Source: Hypericum androsaemum (lineage: Eukaryota > Streptophyta > Magnoliopsida > Malpighiales > Hypericaceae). Taken from it: DNA of 64,000 nucleotides. The position numbers were made by a program, and so were the translations under genes. Positions 33,101 through 45,500 of this stretch are shown piece by piece. The first letter of the stretch is position 1. Each line of letters starts with the position of its first letter. The notes beneath the pieces are model-generated. The model made no database searches, was not told the origin of the DNA, and saw nothing but the letters and a program-made list of their open reading frames with translations. The DNA lies in contig OZ023181.1 in assembly GCA_963995505.1 (NCBI GenBank), positions 12,644,221 to 12,708,220 of the forward strand, given 5' to 3'.

Positions 33101-33110
33101 GCAAGATAAA
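30107..33110 (-). repeat. Decamer satellite, inverted segment (right of A2)
   Basis: About 3 kb of AAAAGGCAAG-type units with 10/11-bp spacing. The complement of the GCCTCATCTTTC marker occurs at about 30381, so it is the same satellite family in reverse orientation. It ends abruptly at the A-family LTR end at 33111. Confidence 0.95.
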
Positions 33111-33690
33111 TGATATGAATCTCCGCGGAAAAGATTCACAACTCGGACCGTTTGTTACTTTAGAATGGAACAGATCACAACTCACAAGAACTTACACGAA
33201 CTAAGGCGAGAATTTGTACCTCAACCCGCTGCAAGGGCTTCTGAACCTTGACCTAAGGTCGTATCACGCCACAAGCGGGGATGGAATATCCGCTTGATAA
33301 GTGAAGGATAAATTCTAGCCAAGACGACTCACCAGCCTAAGCAAGAACAAACGAGTATCAAACTCTCAACTAGCCAATGCTAAGTATTTCCGAATTGTGT
33401 GTGTACGTTTTATTGCTAGGAGTCCTCTTTATATAGGCTCCCAAGGTACCAAAATATTCCTAAACAAGCTAACTCCTTAAAAGGAATTCAAAGGCTGGCC
33501 AAAACTCTCTTTCCTATTCTAAGGAGATTCTGGCCAAACTTATGCAACTAAACAAGGAATAATATAAGCAAATAATACCTAATAGAATAGCTACTAGTTG
33601 CACGTCCAAAACAATTAGATGCACGGCCTAAATAGGCTGATTCTTCTTGATTCTCCATGTGCGCATGCATCTAGAAGCTTTCGTGCATGT
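33111..33690 (-). repeat. A6 3' LTR, left piece (U5 side, 580 bp)
   Basis: It starts at the LTR terminus beside the satellite and stops at GTGCATGT, where another complete A LTR begins at 33691. The missing 230-bp U3 part, starting again with CATGT, is at 57453-57682. Confidence 0.88.
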
Positions 33691-34494
33691 TGATATGAAT
33701 CTCCGCGGAAAAGATTCACAACTCGGACCGTTTGTTACTTTAGAATGGAACAGATCACAACTCACAAGAACTTACACGAACTAAGGCACGAATTTGTACC
33801 TCAACCCGCTGCAAGGGCTTCTGAACCTTGACCTAAGGTCGTATCACGCCACAAGCGGGGATGGAATATCCGCTTGATAAGTGAAGGATAAATTCTAGCC
33901 AAGACGACTCACCAGCCTAAGCAAGAACAAACGAGTATCAACTCTCAACTAGCCAATGCTAAGTATTTCCGAATTGTGTGTGTACGTTTTATTGCTAGGA
34001 GTCCTCTTTATATAGGCTCCCAAAGTACCAAAATATTCCTAAACAAGCTAACTCCTTAAAAGGAATTCAAAGGCTGGCCAAAACTCTCTTTCCTATTCTA
34101 AGGAGATTCTGGCCGAACTTATGCAACTAAACAAGGAATAATATAAGCAAATAATATCTAATAGAATAGCTACTAGTTGCACGTCCAAAACAATTAGATG
34201 CACGGCCTAAATAGGCTGATTCTTCTTGATTCTCCATGTGCGCATGCATCTAGAAGCTTTCGTGCATGTCAAGCTTCCCATTCAGCCTCCAAAACGTGCA
34301 TGGGCCTCCCTTGGGTTTCTTGGACGTCCTTGGTCCTCCACGAACTTGCTTGAGCCCAAACTTCATGCATTAGTCCATTGAAATCAGATTGCAACTTCCT
34401 AGCTCTTGCTCTTGTCATTGGCCCAATTGGAACTTGAACTTGCTTCGAGTCTACAAGCTTGATAGTTGGTGCGTCCTTAGGCTTGCTCACATCA
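33691..34494 (-). repeat. 3' LTR shared by A3 and A5 (probable recombinant)
   Basis: 804-bp full LTR. Its left flank CATGT pairs with CATGT at 57453-57457, the far end of the A5 nest. Its right side leads into A3 coding sequence. It therefore appears to join the outer edge of A5 to the inside of A3. Confidence 0.8.
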
Positions 34495-37400
34495 TTCCCC
34501 TCCTCTTGAAAAGGATTTGTCCTCAAATCATCACCTACATCAAACGGACTCAAGTCAGCCACATTAAACGAAGCACTTACACTATACTCACCCGGAAGGT
34601 CTAGCTTGTAGGCATTATCATTAATGCGTTCTAGCACTTGGAATGGACCATCTCCCCGTGGTAGCAACTTTGAACGTCTTTGGACAGGAAAACGCTCCTT
34701 CCTCATATGTAGCCAAACCCAATCGCCCGGCTCAAAGACAACCTTGTGCCTTCCTTTGTTTGCTTGCCTTGCATAGTGCTCCGTGCGCTTCTCGATGTTC
34801 ATTCTAGCTTTCTCATGTAACTGCTTGACAAATTCAGCTTTCTTCTTGCCATCTAAGTTAACATGCTCACTCGAAGGTAGAGGTGATAAATCCAATGGAG
34901 TCAAAGGATTAAATCCATAAACAAGCTCAAATGGTGAGAATTGAGTAGCTGAATGGACAGAACGATTATAAGCAAACTCAACATGAGGCAAACAATCTTC
35001 CCAAGTCTTAATGTTATGCTTAATGAGTGCTCTCAAAAGTGTAGACAAAGTCCTATTTACTGCTTCAGTTTGACCATCAGTTTGAGGATGACAAGTAGTA
35101 GAAAACAACAACTTAGTACCTAACTTGCACCACAAGGTCTTCCAAAAGTAACTTAGGAACTTAGCATCTCTATCAGAGATAATTGTCCTAGGCATGCCAT
35201 GCAACCTAACAACCTCTCTAAAGAACAAATCAGCAATGTTTGAAGCATCATCAGTTTTATGACATGGAATGAAATGTGCCATCTTAGAAAACCTATCCAC
35301 TACCACAAAAATTGAATCTCTTCCACGCTTAGTCCTAGGTAGTCCTAACACAAAATCCATAGAGATATCAATCCAAGGCTCACTAGGTATAGGTAGTGGG
35401 GTGTACAAACCATGGGGTTTTACCTTTGACTTGGCTTGCTTGCAAGTGATGCAACGACCACAAACTCTCTCAACGTCTCTCTTCATGTGTGGCCAAAAGA
35501 AATGATCTTGTAGCATTGCCAAGGTCTTTGCAATTCCAAAATGCCCCATTAAGCCACCTCCATGTGCCTCCTGAATTAGTAATTCTCGCATCGAACAATT
35601 AGGCACACAAAGTTTGTTTTCACGAAATAGGTAACCTTCATTACGAAAGAACTTACCAAATGCACTTCTTTCAGTTGATCTAAACAACTCGCCAAAATCA
35701 ACATCATCAACATACATCTCCTTAATGTGTTCAAAGCCAAGTAGTTTAGCATCAAGAGTTGAGATCAAGGCGTACCTTCGTGATAGTGCATCAGCCACTA
35801 CATTTTCCTTACCTTGCTTGTAGCGAATGACATAAGGAAATGTCTCAATGAACTCCACCCATCGTGCATGCCTCTTGTTCAGCTTGTGTTGCCCCTTTAA
35901 GTGCTTGAGTGACTCATGATCAGTGTGAATCACGAACTCCTTGGGCCACAAATAATGCTGCCATGTCTCCAATGCTCGAACTAGTGCGTACAACTCCTTG
36001 TCATAGGTCGGGTAATTCAAGGTTGCACCACTTAGTTTCTCACTAAAGTATGCAATAGGTCTTCCTTCTTGCATAAGGACAGCTCCAATTCCTACACCAG
36101 AAGCATCACACTCTATTTCAAAAGTCTTAGAGAAATTAGGTAAAGCTAACAAGGGTGCATTAGTCAACTTCCCTTTCAATAGTTGGAAAGCCTTCTCTTG
36201 AGCTTCTCCCCAAGTAAAGCCCACGTTCTTCTTGATGACTTCAGTTATGGGTGCGGCTATGCTACTAAAGTCCTTCACAAATCTCCTATAAAAACTAGCT
36301 AGTCCATGAAAGCTCCTAACATTAGCAACACTTGTAGGGCTTGGCCATTCACGGATAGCTCGGATCTTTTCTTCATCAACCTGTATTCCGTTAGCTCCAA
36401 CAACAAAACCCAAGAATACAAGCTTATCCGTACAAAAGGTGCACTTCTTCAAGTTAGCAAACAATTGTTCTTCTCTAAGTGCATCTAAGACAGATTTCAA
36501 ATGTTCTAGATGATCCTCCATGCTCTTGCTATAAATGAGTATATCATCAAAGTAAACAACTACAAATTTACCAATGAATGGACGTAGAACATGATTCATG
36601 AGTCGCATAAACGTGCTAGGTGCGTTGGACAAACCAAATGGCATGACCATCCACTCATACAACCCATACTTAGTTTTGAAAGCAGTCTTCCACTCATCTC
36701 CTTCTTTCATCCTAATTTGATGATAACCACTCTTCAAATCAATCTTAGAAAACATGCAAGAACCATGCAACTCATCTAACATGTCATCTAAACGAGGGAT
36801 AGGGTGACGATATTTTACCGTTATGTTGTTGACTGCTCGGCAATCAACACACATTCTCCATGTTTTATCCTTCTTGGGCACAAGTAGGACTGGAACAGCA
36901 CATGGACTCATGCTCTCTCTTACGTACCCTTTCTCCAACAGCTCGTTGACTTGCTTCTCAAGCTCCTTTGTCTCTTCAGGATTGCTTCTATATGCGGGAC
37001 GGTTAGGTATGGTAGCTCCCGGGACAAAGTCTATTTGATGTTCAATCCCACGAATAGGTGGCAAACCAGGTGGTAGCTCGTCGGGAAAGACATCCTTGTA
37101 ATCCTGCAAAAGAGACACAACCGTACTAGGTACATGTGGTTCAAGCTCGTTAGTGTTTAAAAGCGCCTCTCTATACCGAAGTAAGATCATAGGCTTCTTT
37201 TCAAAGCATGCTTGCTTAATATCATTTGTTCCCACATAGTAACTCTTTTTCCAACTCTCGGTTTTTCTCTCTTTGGCCGTTTTAATTTCTGTTTTTCCGG
37301 CTTCTTTTGTTTTCTCAATCTTTTCCTCTCCATTGGCCGTTTTTCTTATCTTTTTTTCGGCTTCTTCTCTCCTCTCATTCTTTTTCTTCTTGTCACGCTC

Positions 37401-39014
37401 TCTTTGCTCATCACTTTCTTTTTGCAACTGACGTTGATCTTCACAAACTTGTGATGGTGACAAGGGTGCCAAGGTGATTACTCTCTTCTTAAGTATAAGT
37501 GAATACTTGTTGGTGTAGCCATCATGATGCACTTTCCTATCAAACTGCCACGGCCTTCCTAACAATAGGTGACCAGCTTGCATTGGTACAACATCACACA
37601 ACACTTCATCCTCATAGTTGCCAATGCGGAATGCTACCAATACTTGCTTCATCACTCGTACTTCTCCACTATCATTCAGCCATTGTAGTTTGTAAGGCTT
37701 AGGGTGTTTTCCAGTGAGCAACCCCAACTTCTCCACCATAGTAGTGCTTGCGACATTAGCACAACTTCCTCCATCTATGATGACACTACACACCTTGTCT
37801 TTGACATAGCACCTTGTGTGAAAAATATTTTCTCTTTGAGCCACATCATTTTCTTCTTTTACTTGCACATTCAATGCTCTTCTAGACACAAGAGTAAGCC
37901 TCTCAGCAGCTTGGTACTCTTCCTCGGATACGTCCTCCAAAGAAGGCATGCTTTCATGCTCCGAATCCTCTTCTTCAGTTTCAATCTCTCCACTCTCCTT
38001 GATCACCATTGCTTGCTTGTTAGGGCATCGACTTGAGATGTGCCCTCTTCCTTGACACTTAAAGCACTTGATGTCACGGTTCCTAGCTGGAGTGACTTCC
38101 ACTTTCCTTTGAGAATTAGCTTGAGAACTCTCGGATTTATGCTCTACTTTGGCTGCTTGTGGCTTGTCAAACTTCTTTTGGTAGTTTGGCTTCCAAGTAG
38201 AATTCGATGTAGCTTTTGTTCTCCCCTCTCCTCTCTTGAGTTGCTTCTCAATTTTCGTTGCCATATGCACCATGTCCTCCAACTCCACATAGTGTTGCAA
38301 CTCAACTTTGTCTTGAATTTCAGGATTGAGTCCATTCAAGAACCTTGCCATTGTAACTTCTCTATCTTCATCTATATCAGCTCTTATCATGGCCATCTCC
38401 ATCTGTTTGAAATACTCCTCCACACTCAAACTTCCTTGCCTCATTCCTTGTAACTTCTTATACAGCTCTCTATAGTAATGACTTGGAACAAATCTCTTCC
38501 TCATCACCACTTTCATGTCTTCCCAAGTAGCTATAGGGCGTTCTCTATTTCTCCTCCTGCTAGTCACAAGTTGATCCCACCAAGTTATAGCATAATCAGT
38601 GAATTCGGTGATGGCAAGTTTTACCTTCTTTTCTTCGGAGCTATTGTGGCAATCAAACACGAACTCAATCTTCTTCTCCCACTCTAAGTACGCCTCCGGG
38701 TCAGAACGACCAGCAAAGGAAGGTATCTTAAGTTTGATACCCCCTATGTTGTCGTCTCTCTTTGGCCTTGCCTCCCTAGGTGGACGGTTTGTTCTTGCTC
38801 TCCTAAGACTCCTTGTAGAGCCTACGCCTTCTTCAGATTCAGAATCAGCTCCGCTCGATTCTCCAATAGGTACTCCTCTCCTACGCCTTTGGAGTTCGCC
38901 TCGCGTATGGGGGTTGTCACGAGAATTCTCCACGGCATCCACGCGTAGTTGCAAAGGCTCCATCTGAGCTTGCACCATCCGCTCGAGCTTCCCGGCCAAG
39001 GCATCCACTAATAA

Positions 39015-39500
39015 TGACGTAGCTAGAAACGTAGCGGACAAACTTGGAACTGAGTTCGGACCAACAAGATAAACCTTCAGCCAAATCCTTCCGAATTTGA
39101 TTGAAGATTGGCCTAAAAGTTTAGGCAGCCAGCAAAGGGCAAAGACTCTAACACGACATATGCAAATCCATGCATAAAAGGGAGCTAAACTCACGGAAGT
39201 TTTGGGATTAAAATCTCTCTTCTTTATTCAGGAAAACGAGTTTAAATAGGCCAAGCAAGACCTTTCAAACGACGGTGGCAGTTACAAATCCTTCCAGCTG
39301 CCACAAATGATAACTAACGCCTTAAAGGCGTCACAAATGCTAGCTAAGGCCTTAAAGGCATTTATTCCGCACATCTAATGGCTGCATGCACACGTTACAT
39401 CCAGCCATGCATACGTAAAGAAACCAAGGTCAACACAACCAGGTATGATGTGCACAAACGCACTTATTCAAACGTGAGAAAATAAAGATGTCCTACATCA
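39015..39500 (-). repeat. D 3' LTR
   Basis: 486 bp, ends TGATGTAGGA and CTACGTCA on the minus strand, beside the polypurine tract 39501-39513. Confidence 0.94.
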
Positions 39501-41041
39501 TCCTCCCCTTCTTAGGATGAAGCTTGACCACGAGCAGCAAGACGGGAGGGCACGGGAAAGGCATCGAAATATGGGGTAAGATCAGCAACGTTGAAGCTCT
39601 TTGACACTCCAAACTCGTCCGGAAGATCAATCACATAGGCATTGTCACTTATGCGCCTGAGCACCTTGAATGGCCCGAACTTCCGAGCTTGCAACTTGCC
39701 CCCCATGTTACTTGGCATCCTTTCCTTCCTAAAGTGAACCATAACTTGCTCACCTGGTTGGAAAATCTGCACTCGCCTGTGCGCATCGACTCGTGCCTTC
39801 TCCTTGCTATAAGCCTCTTCCAACCTTTTGCGGACGCCATCAATGACACCTTGAGCTTGCTCCGCGAAGTCAACCGCATTGGGATGTGCTTTAGGAAACT
39901 TGGGGACTGAGGCAACATCAACAAAGTGGTTAGGCTCCTTCGTATACACCAAAGAGAAAGGTGTCTTCCCTGTAACACGATGAACCGCTCCATTGTAAGC
40001 AAACTCCGCAATGGGCAAGGCCAAGTCCCATTGTCTCTTCTTCTCATGACATAAGCTTCGTAGCATATTGCCAAGGGTTCTATTGGTAACCTCGGTCTGC
40101 CCATCAGTTTGTGGATGAGCCGTGGTGCTAAATTGGAGGGTTGCTTCAAACATCTTCCAAAGAGTCTTCCAAAAGCTGGCTAGGAACTTGACATCCCGAT
40201 CAGAAGTGATGGTTTTAGGCACTCCATGCAATCTCACCACCTCCTTAAAGAAATGCTTGGCAATTCCATGCGCATCATTAGTCTTCTTGCAAGGAACGAA
40301 GTGTGCCATCTTGGATAACCTGTCCACAATCACAAAAATAGAATCCACACCACGAGGGGTGCGGGGTAAGCCAAGTATGAAATCCATACTGAGATCTTCC
40401 CAAATTGCTTTTGGAATAGGCAACGGTGTATAGAGGCCCGTGTTATGCACAGTGCCTTTAGTCTCTTGGCAGACCCTACAATGCTTGACCATGCGAGCCA
40501 CATCTCTTGCCATCCTTGGCCAATAAAAACGAGCAACCAAGGCTGCCATTGTCTTATCCCTTCCCAAATGAGCTGAGAGACCTCCTCCGTGCATTTCCCA
40601 CATCAAATGTTCTCGGAGGGAGGTCTTTGGAATGCACAATTGATTCCCTCGCTTAAGGAAACCATCATGCACAAAATAATCTGCCACGGCCCTTCCATTT
40701 GTGCATTGATCCCAAATCACTCCAAAATCTTCGTCTTCCTCATAGAGTTCTTTTAAGCACTCAAAGGCAGTGATCGAACCTTTAAGCTCGACAAGAAGGC
40801 TCTCTCTCCTGCTCAATGCATCAGCCACAATATTCTGAGTCCCACTCTTATGAGCAATCTTGAATGGGAACTTTTGCAAGTACGTGCTCCACCTCGCATG
40901 CATATGGTTGCTCAGCTTGGATTGATCATTCAAAAACTTGAGGGCTTTATGATCAGTGTACAACACGAATTCTTTCCCAATCAGATAGTGCTCCCACGTC
41001 TTCAGAGCTCTAAACACGGCATAAAATTCTTGTTCATAGGT

Positions 41042-41846
41042 TGATGTGAGCAAGCCTAAGGACGCACCTACTATCAAGCTTGTAGACTCGCAGCAAGTTC
41101 AAGTTCCAATTGGGCCAATGACAAGAGCACGAGCTAGGAAGTTGCAATCTGATTTCAATGGACTAATGCAAGAAGTTTGGGCTCAAGTTGGTGCGTACAA
41201 GTGCAAGGACGTGCATGAGGCACATGCAAAGCCCATGCACGTGATAGAGGCTATTTTGGAAGCTTAATATGCACACCAACTTCTGGATGCATGCGCACAT
41301 GGAGAATCAGCAAGAATCAACCTATTTAGGCCATGCATCTTCTTGTTAGGACGTGCAATTAATTGTTATTCTATTAGATATTATTTGTTTAGATTATTTC
41401 CTATTTTAGTTGAATAATTCGGCCAGAATCTCCTTAGAATAGGAAAGAGAGTTTTGGCCAGCCTTTGAACTCCTTTTTAGGAGTTAGCTTGTTTAGGAAT
41501 ACTTTGGTACTTTGGGAGCCTATATAAAGAGGACTCCTAGCAATAAAAACGTACACAACAATTCAGAATTACATAGCTTTGGCTAATTGAGAGTTTAGAT
41601 ACTCGTTTGTTCTTGCTTAGGCTGGTGAGTCGTCTTGGCTAGAATTTATCTTTCACTTATCAAGCGGACCATCCATCCTCGCTTGTGGCGTGATTCGACC
41701 TTAGGTCAAGGTTCAGAAGTTCTTGTTGCGGGTTAAGGTTCAATTTCGTGCCTTAGTTCGAGTGAGTTCTTGTGAGTTGTGATCTGTTCCATTCTAAAGT
41801 AACAAACGGTCCGAGTTGTGAATCTTTTCCGCATAGATTCATATCA
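41042..41846 (+). repeat. A4 5' LTR
   Basis: 805 bp, TGATGTGAGC...TTCATATCA. TATATAAA is at 41521-41528 with a nearby CAATAAAA. The U3 start holds the in-frame copy of the Pol tail. Confidence 0.97.
41521..41528 (+). promoter_or_regulatory. TATA box of the A4 LTR promoter
   Basis: TATATAAA is conserved at the same place in all A LTRs (for example 4383-4390), which makes it the likely RNA polymerase II core promoter. Transcription would start roughly 30 bp downstream. Confidence 0.75.
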
Positions 41847-41848
41847 GT

Positions 41849-41860
41849 TGGTATCAGAGC
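41849..41860 (+). other. A4 primer-binding site (tRNA-iMet)
   Basis: TGGTATCAGAGC lies two bases after the 5' LTR. Confidence 0.92.
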
Positions 41861-42504
41861 TTAGCTTGTTACTTTAGTTCACTATCCTTGTTATTTTTGT
41901 TCTTGTTGGTTCGTTTAGTTGCTCGTTATTTTTGTTCTTATTGGTTCGTTTTTTTTTTCTCTTCGCTGTTTGAAAAGAGAGGGAAACAAACGAGTGAAGC
42001 AAGAAAAGAAAAGAAAAGAAAGAAAAAAAAAAAGAAAAGAAAAGAAAGAAAAAAAAAAGAAAAGAAAAGAAAAGAAACGAAAAAGGAAAGAAAAGAAAAA
42101 GTGCGTGAAGCCTAAAGAGGAAGCAAAGGCCGCAAGCAAGTCTAAAGAGGAAGCAAGGCCGCAAGCAAGTCTAAAGAGGAAGCAAGGCCGCAAGCAAGCT
42201 TAAAGAGGAAACAAAATCAAAAAGGAAGCGAGCAAGACTAAAGGAAAGACCCAAGAAGAACTTTAACATTCTGGTTGTTAAAGCGTGAAGCTCAAGCAAG
42301 GCCGTTCTAGCCTTAGTAAGAACATACAAGTATCACGAGAGGAAAAAGGCAAGAGTGTGCGAGTACCTTAGAGAGAAAAGCCAAATATTTGAGTGCAAAC
42401 ACGAGTGAACTTGAGTGCACCTTACATTGAGAGTATACACGTAAGGGAGTGAGCTTGTGAGGCCATATTTTTTTTATTACTAACCAATTTTTCTTGCAGC
42501 AAAC
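41861..42504 (+). other. A4 leader with purine tract, ~29-bp tandem repeats and splice-like signals
   Basis: About 41998-42100 is almost pure A/G. About 42110-42210 holds three or so tandem units containing GAGGAAGCAAGGCCGCAAGC. The leader ends with TACTAAC (42478-42484), a T-rich run and CAG (to 42499), five bases before the gag ATG. A GTAAGA at 42316 could serve as a splice donor. No other gene is seen. Confidence 0.7.
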
Positions 42505-45500
42505 ATGTCACATGAAGGTCAAACCATGGGAAACATAGACCTTAAGTTATTAGTGGATGCATTGGCCGGGAAGCTCGAGCAGATGGTGCAAGCTCAGATG
42601 GAGCCTTTGCAACTACGCGTGGATGCCGTGGAGAATTCTCGTGACATCCCCCCAACGCGAGGCGAACTCCAAAGGCGTAGGAGAGGAGTACCTATTGGAG
42701 AGTCAAGCGGAGCTGATTCTGAATCGGAAGAAGGCGTAGGCTCAACAAGGAGTCTTAGGAGAGCAAGAACAAGCCGTCCACCTAGGGAGGCGAGGCCAAA
42801 GAGAGACGACAACATAGGGAGTATCAAACTGAAGATACCTTCCTTTGCCGGTCGTTCTGACCCGGAGGCGTACTTAGAGTGGGAGAAGAAGATTGAGTTC
42901 GTGTTTGATTGCCACAATAGCTCCGAAGAAAAGAAGGTAAAACTTGCCATCACCGAATTTACTGATTATGCTATAACTTGGTGGGATCAACTTGTGACAA
43001 GCAGGAGGAGAAATAGAGAACGCCCTATAGCTACTTGGGAAGACATGAAAGTAGTGATGAGGAAGAGATTTGTTCCAAGTCATTACTATAGAGAGCTGTA
43101 TAAGAAGTTACAAGGAATGAGGCAAGGAAATTTGAGTGTGGAGGAGTATTTCAAACAGATGGAGATGGCCATGATAAGAGCTGATATAGATGAAGATAGA
43201 GAAGTTACAATGGCAAGGTTCTTGAATGGACTCAATCCTGAAATTCAAGACAAAGTTGAGTTGCAACACTATGTGGAGTTGGAGGACATGGTGCATATGG
43301 CAATGAAAATTGAGAAGCAACTCAAGAGAGGAGAGGGGAGAACAAGAGCTACATCGAATTCTACTTGGAAGCCAAACTACCAAAAGAAGTTTGACAAGCC
43401 ACAAGCAGCCAAAGTAGAGCATAAACCCGAGAGTTCTCAAGCTAATTCTCAAAGGAAAGTGGAAGTCACTCCAGCTAGGAACCGTGACATCAAGTGCTTT
43501 AAGTGTCAAGGAAGGGGGCACATCTCAAGTCAATGTCCTAACAGGCAAGCAATGGTGATCAAGGAAGGTGGAGAGATTGAAACTGAAGAAGAGGATTCGG
43601 AGCATGAAAGCATGCCTTCTTTGGAGGACGTATCCGAGGAAGAGTACCAAGCTGCTGAGAGGCTTACTCTTGTGTCTAGAAGAGCATTGAATGTGCAAGT
43701 GAAAGAAGAAGATAATGTGGCTCAAAGAGAAAATATTTTTCACACAAGGTGCTATGTTAAAGACAAGGTGTGTAGTGTCATCATAGATGGAGGAAGTTGT
43801 GCTAATGTTGCAAGCACGACCATGGTGGAGAAGTTAGGGTTACTCACGGGAAAACACCCTAAGCCTTACAAACTACAATGGCTGAATGATAGTGGAGAAG
43901 TACGAGTGATGAAGCAAGTATTGGTAGCATTCCGCATTGGCAACTATGAGGATGAAGTGTTGTGTGATGTTGTACCAATGCAAGCTGGTCACCTATTGTT
44001 AGGAAGGCCGTGGCAGTTTGATAGGAAAGTGCATCATGATGGCTACACCAATAAGTATTCATTTATACTTAAGAAGAGAGTAATCACCTTGGCACCCTTG
44101 TCACCATCACAAGTTTGTGAAGATCAACGTCAGTTGCAAAAAGAAAGTGATGAGCAAAGGGAGCGTGATAAAAAGAAAAAGAATGAGAGGAGAGAAGAAG
44201 CCGAAAAAAAGATAAGAAAAACGGCCAATGGAGAGGAAAAGATTGAGCAAACAAAAGAAGCCGGAAAAACAGAAATTAAAACGGCCAAAGAGAGAAAAAC
44301 CGAGAGTTGGAAAAAGAGTTACTATGTGGGAACAAGTGATATTAAGCAAGCATGCTTTGAAAAGAAGCCTATGATCTTACTTCGGTATAGGGAGGCGCTT
44401 TTAAACACTAACGAGCTTGAACCACATGTACCTAGTACGGTTGTGTCTCTTTTGCAGGATTACAAGGATGTCTTTCCCGACGAGCTTCCACCTGGTTTGC
44501 CACCTATTCGTGGGATTGAACATCAAATAGACTTGGTTCCGGGAGCTGCCATACCTAACCGTCCCGCATATAGAAGCAATCCTGAAGAAACAAAGGAGCT
44601 TGAGAAGCAAGTCAACGAGCTATTGGAGAAAGGGTACGTGAGAGAGAGCATGAGTCCATGTGCTGTTCCAGTCCTACTTGTGCCCAAGAAGGATAAAACA
44701 TGGAGAATGTGTGTTGATTGCCGAGCAGTCAACAACATAACGGTAAAATATCGTCACCCTATCCCTCGTTTAGATGACATGTTAGATGAGTTGCATGGTT
44801 CTTGCATGTTTTCTAAGATTGATTTGAAGAGTGGTTATCATCAAATTAGGATGAAAGAAGGAGATGAGTGGAAAACTGCTTTTAAAACAAAGTATGGGTT
44901 GTATGAGTGGATGGTCATGCCATTCGGTTTGTCCAACGCACCTAGCACGTTTATGCGACTCATGAATCATGTTCTACGTCCATTCATTGGTAAATTTGTG
45001 GTTGTTTACTTTGATGATATACTCATTTATAGCAAGAGCATGGAGGATCATCTAGAACATTTGAAATCTGTCTTAGATGCACTTAGAGAAGAAAAATTGT
45101 TTGCTAACTTGAAGAAGTGCACCTTTTGTACGGATAAACTTGTATTCTTGGGTTTTGTTGTTGGAGCTAACGGAATACAGGTTGATGATGAAAAGATCCG
45201 AGCTATCCGTGAATGGCCAAGCCCTACAAGTGTTGCTAATGTTAGGAGCTTTCATGGACTAGCTAGCTTTTATAGGAGATTTGTGAAGGACTTTAGTAGC
45301 ATAGCCGCACCCATAACTGAAGTCATCAAGAAGAACGTAGGCTTTACTTGGGGAGAAGCTCAAGAGAAGGCTTTCCAACTACTAAAAGAGAAGTTGACTA
45401 ATGCACCCTTGTTAGCTTTGCCTAATTTCACTAAGACTTTTGAAATAGAGTGTGATGCTTCTGGTGTAGGAATTGGAGCTGTCCTTATGCAAGAAGGAAG

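Noticed and set aside
3655..33690. Whole-locus palindrome including the flanking A elements
   Set aside because: Only the satellite is inverted. The flanking LTRs at 2850-3654 and 33111-33690 are both on the minus strand, so symmetry does not extend beyond the array.
39010..39194. N-terminal extension of the A3 frame ([15 protein letters not shown]...)
   Set aside because: It is encoded by the D LTR and arises by read-through from the insertion. The real A3 start is the ATG ending at 51471.
41849..41860. tRNA gene fragments suggested by TGGTATCAGAGC
   Set aside because: Each occurrence lies two bases inside an LTR and is a primer-binding site. No cloverleaf surrounds it.
42594..42953. Antisense open frames of 60-140 codons inside every gag-pol copy (for example 42594-42953 and 43108-43521)
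   Set aside because: They are shadows of the conserved sense coding sequence, repeated at the same relative place in every copy.
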